Positions 56,433 through 64,000 of a DNA stretch of 64,000 nucleotides are shown here, piece by piece. The notes beneath the pieces are model-generated. The model saw only the letters and a program-made list of their open reading frames with translations, was not told the origin of the DNA and made no database searches. The DNA is taken from assembly GCA_007132975.1 (NCBI GenBank), contig SLNO01000047.1, positions 1 to 64,000 on the forward strand. Direction: 5' to 3'. Position numbers and translations under genes: made by a program. This DNA is from Balneolales bacterium. Its GTDB lineage: Bacteria; Bacteroidota; Rhodothermia; Balneolales; Natronogracilivirgulaceae. The number at the start of each line of letters is the position of its first letter. The first letter of the stretch is position 1.

Positions 56433-59411
56433 ATGAAAACAACCCAGAATTGCTTCCAGGCACGCACATGGTGCCTGATGCCGCCGGCGAAAACCGCGAT
56501 GCGCAACGTCTTTTTTGTTGCACTACTGATGTGGATTCCAATCGTGCCAGGTGCGGGCGATGTGTTTTCACAACCGGCCAGCCGGTCGAGCGCTCAGGAA
56601 ACAAACGGCAATTACTGGTCGCCAGCCGATATCGTCCGGCAGGAGTCGGCCAGCCAGTTCACTTTTTCGCCGGACGGCACCATGGTTGCCTGGGTCAAAT
56701 CCCGCAACTCCTCGGAAAACGACCGCAACGTGACCGATCTTTACCTCACAAGGCTCGATCGCAAAGCCGGGGATTCCGGGGTGGATGGAGACCGCTCCCC
56801 GTACCTTAGCGTGCGATTGACCCGGACGGAAGATTCTGACCGCAACCCGTTTTTCTCGCGCGATGGCGCCCTGCTCTATTTCCTGTCGTCCCGTGACGGC
56901 GGCAAGAAGCTGTGGGCCATGAACCTGCATGGGGGTGAACCCTATGAGGTGCATGAATTCGACGAGGGGATTGGCAATGCCCGTATCCTGGACGATGGTA
57001 CCATCCTGTTTGTTTCACAAGAGGGTGACCTGCTCATCGAGGCGCAGCGCAAAGAGCGCAAGGACAATACCTTGGTGATCGAAGACACGCTCACCTTCAA
57101 ACCTTCGCGGCTTTTTTCCTTTGATCCGGATTCCAAAGAGATCCGCCGGCTCACCGACAACCGGTATCCGGTCAGCACGTATGCCGCATCGGATGACGGA
57201 CGCTGGGCTGTTACCGTCCACACCCGCAGCCCGCACTACGGCGCCGATGCTCAGCCGCCTCCATCCTACTATTTCCGGGATTTGAAGTCGGGCAAAAGCC
57301 TGCGCATCCTGCAGGGAATGCAAACTCCCGGCAGCTTCGCCTTCACCAAGGACGGCAATGGGCTCTATTTCACCGCCGTCACCTCCTCGGATCCGCATTG
57401 GAGCGGGGCTGGCATCTCGAAGCTTTACTACATCGAGATTCCCGCGGACCTCGACCTGGAAGCCTATGCCGTCAAGGATCCCGATAACATCAATCAAGCC
57501 AGTGGTTCCGAAGAACCGACAGATCATCCTCTGCAACCTGTTGAAGTTCCGCTGGACTGGGACTGGGCGCTCTCATCAGGATTCCAAGTACTCGGCAACG
57601 ACGTGCTGGCCTCGCTGGCCAATGGCCCCACGCGCATCCTGGCGCACTACGAGCGTCGCGGCAATGGTGAATGGCGCAAACGCATCGTCGAAACCGGCCG
57701 GTTCGATGAGCGGGTTGCCATTGGCTCCATTTCCGAAGATCACAAAAAGGTGGTTTTCGTACACGCCACCGCATCCACCATACCGCAATATCGCATCGGC
57801 GAACTGGATGTGCGCCGACGCAGTGCCCGGCTTTCCGAAAGCGAACACCTGGTCCGGCTCAACACCGGCCTGGCGGACAAGTACGTGGCCAGATCCGAGA
57901 TCTTCCGCTGGACCGGCGCCGAAGACAACGAAGTCAACGGCATCCTCTACTATCCCGAGGATTACGAGCCCGGCAGGGCCTACCCTCTGGTCGTGGCCAT
58001 CCGCGGCGGACCTGCCGCCGTCACCCTCGACTGGTGGAACATGAGCTGGGCCTATTTCCCGCACATTCTGTCACAAAAGGGCTCATTCGTCCTGATGCCG
58101 AACTACCACGGCTCATCCAACCACGGACTTGAATTCGTCGAGTCCATCAAGGGCCGCTATTATGAGCTGGAGCTTGTTGATATCGTAAATGGCATTGAAA
58201 CCCTGCACGAAGCGGGCAAGGTAGACAAGGACTCGCTCGGGGTGATGGGCTGGTCCAACGGATCCATACTGGGAATAGCCCTGTCCGTTGAGTATCCTGA
58301 CATGTTCCGCGTGCTGGGTGCTGGTGCAGGGACCGTGAACTGGGCATCCGATTATGGAACGTGCGAGTTCGGCGTGAGGTTCAACCAGAGCTACATCGGC
58401 GGCGCCCCTTGGGACAGCACCGACGGCACCTTCTACAACCGCGCCTACATCGAAAAATCACCGCTGTTCCGCATGGAGCGCGTCAAGACGCCAACCATCA
58501 TCTTCTTCGGCAGCGAAGACCGGGCGGTGCCGCGTGACCAGGGCTGGGAGCATTACCGCGCCCTGCAGCAGATCGGCAAAGCCCCCGTCCGCTTCCTCTG
58601 GTTCCCCGACCAGCCCCACAGCCTTCTGAAACTTACCCACCAGCGCCGCAAGCTGGAAGAGGAGATCGCCTGGTTCGACCGCTGGCTGTTCGGTACCTTC
58701 GATGAGCCCAACCGCGCCTTCAAGGATGACAGCCCGCTGGCCGCGCTGCTCAAACGCGACAGCCTGGCCATCTACAACGGCTATTTTGGGCTGCGCAACA
58801 GCGACCGGCTGATCCCCGAGACGGTTCCCGTCGACAGGGACACCATCGCCATCGGCCGGTTCCCCGTGACAAACATCCAATACCACGCGTTCGACTCCAC
58901 CCACACCTTCCACCCGTTGCAGGCCAACCATCCGGTCCGCGGTATCGGGGTGGATGCGGCCCGCGCCTACACCCGCTGGCTCAGCGAGCACACCGGCCGC
59001 ACCTACCGCCTGCCCAATACCGAAGAGACCCGCGCCCTGCACCGCATCGCCCATCGCGCCGGAGCCCGGCAGAACACACTCAACCACCTTGCCGGTTTCG
59101 GGATCACGGTGGATGAAGTCGGCATCCTGCGGCAGAAAATGGACCTGCTATCAGCAGAACAGCTGGTGCGCGAGGTAGGATCGTTCCCGCCGGTCAAGGT
59201 CGGCGATGCCGAAATCTACGACCTGGGCGGCAATGTGGCAGAATGGTCCGATGGCGGCTCGAACGACGGCGGCTCGAACAATAGCGGCTCAAACAATGGC
59301 AGTTCCGTTTACGGGTACAGCGTACATGATTTTGTGGATGCGGCCGATCCGGGAAGCCGCGAGCTGGATCCGGAATTCACCGGGTTTCGCGTCATCCGGG
59401 AGGCTGACTGA
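56433..59411 (+). CDS. S9 family (prolyl oligopeptidase) peptidase fused to a C-terminal FGE/SUMF1-like domain
   Basis: Beta-propeller N-terminal region; catalytic region 'LGVMGWSNGSILGIALS', 'FFGSEDRAVPRDQGWEHYRALQQIGK', 'DQPHSLLK'; C-terminal 'AIGRFPVTNIQYHAF...RAYTRWLSEHTGRTYRLPNTEETRAL...DLGGNVAEW...EFTGFRVIRE'. Confidence 0.88.
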   Translation: MKTTQNCFQARTWCLMPPAKTAMRNVFFVALLMWIPIVPGAGDVFSQPASRSSAQETNGNYWSPADIVRQESASQFTFSPDGTMVAWVKSRNSSENDRNVTDLYLTRLDRKAGDSGVDGDRSPYLSVRLTRTEDSDRNPFFSRDGALLYFLSSRDGGKKLWAMNLHGGEPYEVHEFDEGIGNARILDDGTILFVSQEGDLLIEAQRKERKDNTLVIEDTLTFKPSRLFSFDPDSKEIRRLTDNRYPVSTYAASDDGRWAVTVHTRSPHYGADAQPPPSYYFRDLKSGKSLRILQGMQTPGSFAFTKDGNGLYFTAVTSSDPHWSGAGISKLYYIEIPADLDLEAYAVKDPDNINQASGSEEPTDHPLQPVEVPLDWDWALSSGFQVLGNDVLASLANGPTRILAHYERRGNGEWRKRIVETGRFDERVAIGSISEDHKKVVFVHATASTIPQYRIGELDVRRRSARLSESEHLVRLNTGLADKYVARSEIFRWTGAEDNEVNGILYYPEDYEPGRAYPLVVAIRGGPAAVTLDWWNMSWAYFPHILSQKGSFVLMPNYHGSSNHGLEFVESIKGRYYELELVDIVNGIETLHEAGKVDKDSLGVMGWSNGSILGIALSVEYPDMFRVLGAGAGTVNWASDYGTCEFGVRFNQSYIGGAPWDSTDGTFYNRAYIEKSPLFRMERVKTPTIIFFGSEDRAVPRDQGWEHYRALQQIGKAPVRFLWFPDQPHSLLKLTHQRRKLEEEIAWFDRWLFGTFDEPNRAFKDDSPLAALLKRDSLAIYNGYFGLRNSDRLIPETVPVDRDTIAIGRFPVTNIQYHAFDSTHTFHPLQANHPVRGIGVDAARAYTRWLSEHTGRTYRLPNTEETRALHRIAHRAGARQNTLNHLAGFGITVDEVGILRQKMDLLSAEQLVREVGSFPPVKVGDAEIYDLGGNVAEWSDGGSNDGGSNNSGSNNGSSVYGYSVHDFVDAADPGSRELDPEFTGFRVIREAD
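59250..59306 (+). repeat. In-frame 15-bp tandem repeat (about 4 units) coding for a Gly/Ser/Asn-rich segment
   Basis: gatggcggctcgaac gacggcggctcgaac aatagcggctcaaac aatggcagttcc. Confidence 0.85.
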
Positions 59412-59417
59412 CAGGCA

Positions 59418-60275
59418 TCACTCAACCAGGGAACGCAGCCATGCGATCTCATCCGCCCATATTTCCGGCCGGGTCGTCTCCAGGATCATCGGGAGGCGAT
59501 CAAGCCGGTCGTCGTTCATAATGAGCCGGAACGGCTCCTGGCCCATGGTGCCGGTACCCAGCGGCGCGTGGCGGTCCACCCGGCTGCCAAGTTCCGATTT
59601 GGCGTCATTCAGATGCAGGCCGCGCAGCATGGATAGCCCCACAATCCGGTCGGCCTCCTCCATGGTCTGTCGGTACCCTTCCGGCGTGGTCAGGTCGTAG
59701 CCCGCGGCATGCGCATGGCAGGTGTCGATACAGAACCCGACCCGGCTCTGGTCCTCCACCTGCCCGATGATCTCGGCCAGATGCTCGAACCGGTAGCCCA
59801 GGTTGCTGCCCTGTCCGGCCGTATTCTCCAGCACCACCGTCACCCCGCGGGTCTTGTCCAGCACAATGTTCACCGTCTCGGCGATGCGCGACAGGCACTC
59901 CGTTTCGCTGATTTGGCGCAGGTGGCTGCCCGGATGGATGTTGAGCTGTGGAATTCCCAGCTGCTCGCACCGCTGCATCTCATCAAGCAGGGCCTCGCGC
60001 GATTTCTCGATACCCGCTTTTTCGGGATGCCCGGGGTTGATGAGGTAACTGTTGTGCGGGAGGATGCGGTCTGCGGTGAAACCAAGCTCCCCGCACTTCT
60101 CCCTGAACGCTTCTATATCAGCTTCCAGCAGCGGTTTAGCCTTCCACTGGCGTTGGTTTTTTGTAAAGAGAGCGAAGGCATTGGCTCCGATGGCCTGTGC
60201 ATTGACAGGCGCATTCTGCACTCCGCCGGCAGCGCTCACGTGCGCTCCGATCCATTTGTCAGATAAAATGAGCAT
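59418..60275 (-). CDS. nfo: Deoxyribonuclease IV / endonuclease IV
   Basis: '[38 protein letters not shown]', '[25 protein letters not shown]', '[17 protein letters not shown]', '[23 protein letters not shown]'; true start may be internal. Confidence 0.96.
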   Translation of the reverse strand: MLILSDKWIGAHVSAAGGVQNAPVNAQAIGANAFALFTKNQRQWKAKPLLEADIEAFREKCGELGFTADRILPHNSYLINPGHPEKAGIEKSREALLDEMQRCEQLGIPQLNIHPGSHLRQISETECLSRIAETVNIVLDKTRGVTVVLENTAGQGSNLGYRFEHLAEIIGQVEDQSRVGFCIDTCHAHAAGYDLTTPEGYRQTMEEADRIVGLSMLRGLHLNDAKSELGSRVDRHAPLGTGTMGQEPFRLIMNDDRLDRLPMILETTRPEIWADEIAWLRSLVE

Positions 60276-60363
60276 GACCGGGCACCTCCCTTACACACAT
60301 AAGCATGATCATAATCATCATGAACATTCTATGCGACCTTATGAATTCAACGTTCATATACAC
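60263..60363 (+). repeat. Dispersed ~100-bp structured intergenic repeat, copy 5 (decayed)
   Basis: ATAAAATGAGCATGACCGGGCACCTCCCTTACACACATAAGCATGATCATAATCATCATGAACATTCTATGCGACCTTATGAATTCAACGTTCATATACAC then GTGAATT; conserved core but weakened stems. Confidence 0.75.
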
Positions 60364-60432
60364 GTGAATTGATTATTTTTTTTTGCGTTCTTATTTGCCC
60401 TTTGAAGCGCATTCAACCTCATCAGGAAACGT

Positions 60433-60837
60433 TTATTTAGCAACCCAAATTTCAGCAGCGGCCGAATTACGTATGCGCTGGTCGTGTGTTGCAAGAGGCC
60501 AGCCGGTCAACAGGGCTGTCGCTGTTATCAGCCTGTCAGCAGGGTCCTGGTGGAAGGCAGGCGGCAACTGTCGCTGTGCTATTACCAATTCCATATCCAC
60601 AGGAATAATCCGGCAAACGGATTTGTTCGTAGCACAGCGCATCCAACCTTCAAAATCTGGCAACAGCCTAATGCGGCCCTTAGCTTCCAATATCTCCGTT
60701 TCCCACACACTGGCCCATGAAATAGCCAATCGCTTATTAGATGCAAGTTCGTCCAGGCTTTTGCGCTCAAAAGCCTGCAAAGCCCCGCCACCAAGCAGCC
60801 ACCAAAGCCACACATGTGTGTCCAGAAGTACCATCAA
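60433..60837 (-). CDS. vapC: PIN-domain toxin (VapC-like)
   Basis: 'VLLDTHVWLWWLLGG', 'ISWASVWETEILEAKGRI', 'QDPADRLITATALLTGWPLATHDQRI'. Confidence 0.9.
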   Translation of the reverse strand: MMVLLDTHVWLWWLLGGGALQAFERKSLDELASNKRLAISWASVWETEILEAKGRIRLLPDFEGWMRCATNKSVCRIIPVDMELVIAQRQLPPAFHQDPADRLITATALLTGWPLATHDQRIRNSAAAEIWVAK

Positions 60838-61097
60838 TCCGGTTCATTCACCTGATTGGCATGGAAATAACCTGGTCCTGAGTAGTCATCAAAGCCTGAT
60901 TCCTCCGCGCTAAGAGAATCAGCCGATCCCTGTCCCCGGAGAGATTTCCAGGGGGCATCCTGCCTGCCTTCGTTCGTATCTGCCAATTCTTTTTCCAAAC
61001 TGTTGATCAACAGCTTTTTCAGTGTAATGCCTTCCCTTACGGCTTTAATCTTAGCCTTCTTCATCAGTTGATCCGGTATGTCTATGGTTGTTCGCAT
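60834..61097 (-). CDS. vapB: VapB-like antitoxin
   Basis: Start at MRTTIDIPDQLMKKAKIKAVREGITLKKLLINSLEKELAD (ribbon-helix-helix-like N terminus); ATGA overlap with vapC. Confidence 0.82.
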   Translation of the reverse strand: MRTTIDIPDQLMKKAKIKAVREGITLKKLLINSLEKELADTNEGRQDAPWKSLRGQGSADSLSAEESGFDDYSGPGYFHANQVNEPD

Positions 61098-61234
61098 AAA
61101 AGCATAAAAACATATTATCACATCAAAGTCAAGTTCAAGCACAAATATGATCCTGAAAACAGCCTCTGACTTTCTGCTATTTAAACTTGATGTTTCAAGT
61201 GAGGACGCCGAATCGCCTAAAACGACACCCCCGA

Positions 61235-61284
61235 AGACCAAAACAAAGAAAGCGGACCCGGCCCAAAGTCCGTGATCCGCTTTC
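61235..61284 (-). terminator. Probable intrinsic terminator downstream of the S9 peptidase gene
   Basis: Inverted repeat GAAAGCGGA (61248-61256)/TCCGCTTTC (61276-61284); minus-strand sequence after the stem is T-rich (TTTCTTTGTTTTGG). Confidence 0.55.
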
Positions 61285-61338
61285 CGAATATGAGTTTGGC
61301 GGGAACAAGAAATCCCCGCCACCTGACAGCCCTAACTG

Positions 61339-63378
61339 TCAGGGCTTTTCAACGCCCAGCGCTTCCAAATCAAGGAAGAAAGACGGCAGTTCGGGATCGT
61401 CCTCCAGCAGGTAGGTTTCAAACCACTGCAGCATGCGCAGATGGTAGTCGAACCGGGAGGTGGACCTTATGTTGCCATGCCCCTCATTCGGATACCAGAT
61501 CAGGCGCAGCGGCACTTCCGGCTTGCGCACCTTAATGTGGCGGAAAAGCTCCAGCGACTGCGCCGGATGCACCCGGGTGTCATCTTCCCCGTGCATGATC
61601 AGCAGCGGCGTCTGGGAATTGTCCACGTGATAGATCGGGCTCCGCTCCAGCTTGTCCTGCCAGTCATCCCACAAACGCTTGCGCGAGTGGACCAGGTAAA
61701 GCTCCTCGGGGATATCACTCGTTCCCCATTTGGACAGATTATTGCTGATTCCGACAAACATCACACCTGCCGCAAAGCGGTGCGAGTAGTAGGTCGACAT
61801 CCACGCCGTGGCATAGCCGCCGTATGATCCGCCGGTGACACCCACGCGATCTTCGTCGGTAATGCCTTCGCCAATGAGGAAGTCCACACCATCCACGATA
61901 TCATCAAACTCGGCTCCGGCAAGGTCTGCCTGGCTCGATTTGATAAATTCGAGACCCCGGCCTGTGCTGCCGCGGTAATTGGGATAGAAAACGGCGAATC
62001 CGCGGGCCGCTCCCACCTGTCCGGCCAGTGAGTAAGCCGTGAGCCAACCATTGCTGTAATGCGCTTCCGGTCCACCGTGGACAACCACAATGGCGGGATA
62101 GGGTCCACCGTGCTCTTCAATCGGGTAAATCAGCAAGCCTTCAATGTTGCGGCCGTCCCGCGCTTCGTAGCTGACCACCACCTGGCGTCCCATGGGTACG
62201 TCCGCCAGCCAATCATTGCTGACCGTGACCCGGGAAAGCTCATCGGCGCCGGCTTCCATGACATAAATTTCCGTGGGGTGGCTCGGCGTCTGCTTGGTGA
62301 AGACTACCGTTCCGTCATTGGCATATGTGAAGTTGGTGATGTAGCCATCTTCCACATGCAGCAAGCGGGTGAAACCGGATCCGTCAGAAGCGATTGTCCC
62401 AAAGGTGGTTGCCGTGCTTTCACTGGCGAGGAAGCGGATCAGGCCATCCTCTGACCACGTGATGCGCTCGAATTTACCTTCAAAATCGGGGAAGATATTT
62501 TGAGGTGTTCCACCGGAGGCGGATACCACCATGATACGGCCATCAATGGGATCGTGGATGTTGTGTCCCGCACGCAGCGCCAGCATGCTGCCATCAGGGC
62601 TCCATGTGATCTGGGCCAGTTTTCCTGCATTGTCGATTTCGTTGCGCACCTGTGCCGTGGCGGCATCCACCACTTTTACCTGCTGGAACATGTAGAAATC
62701 GTCAATGTTGGGAGTCGGGGTCTCCGAAATGGCCAGATGGCGCCCGTCAGGGCTCCACTCCATCAGATAGACCGCACCGTCCACCTGGATGCGCCGGCGC
62801 TCAGGCTCTGCCTCTTCCAGATCCACAAGGAATGCTTCCCGGTTGGGAACATTCTCCTCATAAACGGTCGGCTCATAGGGAAGCGGATTCTCGGGCCGGT
62901 CAAGCTGCTCGCGTGAAACCAGCGAGACGATGGTGCCTGAGGGATGCCAGCTGTAGGCCATGATCCCAGCCTCATGATGGTACAGGCGGGTTATCTCCCC
63001 GGATTGCGGATCCAGTTCGTACAAAGACACCGCACTGTCTTCGGGGCCACGGGTTGTGAAGGAGAAGGTGTTGTGGTCTGGACGCACCTGAAGGTTGCCC
63101 GCGCGGCTTTCCAGTTCAATCTGACGGATATCTCCAGTGCGCCGATCCATCACATGCAATTCGAGATTGGCGGGTGCATTGGTCTCGAATGGATCCTGCG
63201 GTACTACCTTGGTGAATGCAATGAAGTTTCCGTCAGGTGCCACCAGGGCAGACCCCACATTCTGGATTTTCGCTACCTGCTGAGGTGTCAACCCTTCGGC
63301 CTGCAATCCGCTGTTGATTACAGGAGCCACCGCTAATAGCAGTAAGAGGAAAAATGGTATAAACCTATTCTTTAGCAT
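61339..63378 (-). CDS. S9 family peptidase (acylaminoacyl-peptidase / prolyl oligopeptidase-like), secreted
   Basis: Start at MLKNRFIPFFLLLLLAVAP; 'VGVTGGSYGGYATAWMSTYY' (GxSxGG), 'LIMHGEDDTRVHPAQSLELFRHIKVRKPEVPLRLIWYPNEGHGN'. Confidence 0.93.
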   Translation of the reverse strand: MLKNRFIPFFLLLLLAVAPVINSGLQAEGLTPQQVAKIQNVGSALVAPDGNFIAFTKVVPQDPFETNAPANLELHVMDRRTGDIRQIELESRAGNLQVRPDHNTFSFTTRGPEDSAVSLYELDPQSGEITRLYHHEAGIMAYSWHPSGTIVSLVSREQLDRPENPLPYEPTVYEENVPNREAFLVDLEEAEPERRRIQVDGAVYLMEWSPDGRHLAISETPTPNIDDFYMFQQVKVVDAATAQVRNEIDNAGKLAQITWSPDGSMLALRAGHNIHDPIDGRIMVVSASGGTPQNIFPDFEGKFERITWSEDGLIRFLASESTATTFGTIASDGSGFTRLLHVEDGYITNFTYANDGTVVFTKQTPSHPTEIYVMEAGADELSRVTVSNDWLADVPMGRQVVVSYEARDGRNIEGLLIYPIEEHGGPYPAIVVVHGGPEAHYSNGWLTAYSLAGQVGAARGFAVFYPNYRGSTGRGLEFIKSSQADLAGAEFDDIVDGVDFLIGEGITDEDRVGVTGGSYGGYATAWMSTYYSHRFAAGVMFVGISNNLSKWGTSDIPEELYLVHSRKRLWDDWQDKLERSPIYHVDNSQTPLLIMHGEDDTRVHPAQSLELFRHIKVRKPEVPLRLIWYPNEGHGNIRSTSRFDYHLRMLQWFETYLLEDDPELPSFFLDLEALGVEKP

Positions 63379-63472
63379 ATGTTTACAGTTGTTTGGATTA
63401 TCTGTTGGGCTCAAAAAAATTGTGGAACAGTGCCCATAGATACGGATTTTCGCGAAATATTTCAGCCACAAA

Positions 63473-63507
63473 CAAAAAAAACCCCGCCTCCTGTCAGGGA
63501 AACGGGG
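63473..63507 (-). terminator. Intrinsic terminator downstream of the response regulator
   Basis: Minus strand: CCCCG-TTTCCCTGACAGGAGG-CGGGG followed by TTTTTTTG. Confidence 0.8.
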
Positions 63508-63542
63508 AAGTTGAATCGAGGTCTTTGTCGCGTTTAACCGGG

Positions 63543-64000
63543 CTACAGATAAAAGAATACGCCCGGGTTGATGAGTTTTCTGGAAATTCCTTTTGCAATC
63601 GCTTCGGACCGGGAGTTGACCTGAAGCTTTCGATAAATGTTGCGGATGTGGTAGCGTACACCATCGACCGACAGAAATATCTCTTTGCCAATGGTGTGAT
63701 ATGAAACACCCGTGGCAAGTTTTTCGAGAATCTGGTGCTCCCTCTCCGTGAGGTGTTCCTGATTGTCGCCCTGATGGAAGCTGCGGATCACCTTGTTGGC
63801 GATATTGGGTGTGATCGGGGATCCTCCGTCTATGGCGTCACGAATAGCGGCTATAAGTCCTTCCGGACTTACTTTTTTCTCCAGATAACCCATAGCGCCA
63901 GCTTTAAGCGCATCAAAGATGTGCTGGTCGTCATCAAACACACTCGCCATGATCACGATCACATCCGGGTAGTGTTTTTTGACATATCGGACCCCTTCTA
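63543..64000 (-). CDS. NarL/FixJ family response regulator (partial, runs off the right edge)
   Basis: Receiver remnant 'GVRYVKKHYPDVIVIMASVFDDDQHIFDALKAGAMGYLEKKVSPEGLIAAIR' and LuxR HTH 'LTEREHQILEKLATGVSYHTIGKEIFLSVDGVRYHIRNIYRKLQVNSRSEAIAKG'; reading frame is open to position 64000. Confidence 0.93.
   Translation of the reverse strand, partial: EGVRYVKKHYPDVIVIMASVFDDDQHIFDALKAGAMGYLEKKVSPEGLIAAIRDAIDGGSPITPNIANKVIRSFHQGDNQEHLTEREHQILEKLATGVSYHTIGKEIFLSVDGVRYHIRNIYRKLQVNSRSEAIAKGISRKLINPGVFFYL

Overview
This 64 kb chromosomal window is gene-dense. Gene content (ECF sigma/FecR, FadL-type OMP, S9 peptidases, LuxC/LuxE pair, GH3-fold protein) suggests the Bacteroidota/Rhodothermota/Balneolota group; that placement is inference. 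About 50 protein-coding genes can be supported. They are mostly housekeeping and metabolism: leuS, gatB, purD, tpiA, citrate synthase, mgtE, maf, mazG, nfo, agmatine deiminase, aldehyde dehydrogenase and an acetolactate-synthase-like enzyme. There is also a VapBC-type toxin-antitoxin pair. I saw no rRNA, tRNA, CRISPR array, transposase or phage module. The most notable unexplained signal is a dispersed intergenic element of about 100 bp. It is present five times (tandem pair at 1552-1747, then 24291-24392, 56333-56432 and 60263-60363), always in the same orientation and bounded by ATGAAAT-like direct repeats. It contains two overlapping inverted repeats around a conserved core (RAGYATGATYA). 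The 24 kb copy keeps both stems with a different primary sequence (compensatory changes), and the 56 kb copy keeps one by a G-U wobble, so a structured RNA or a structure-recognised DNA repeat is likely. Other points of interest: 18-bp-period minisatellites in a ThDP enzyme and next to a FecR gene, a FecR/sigma locus with only an STN-domain stub and no TonB receptor, an N-terminally truncated amidohydrolase, an S9 peptidase fused to a cysteine-less FGE/SUMF1-like domain, a TlpA-like protein without a CxxC motif, and a 1041-aa orphan membrane protein next to a SatD-family gene.
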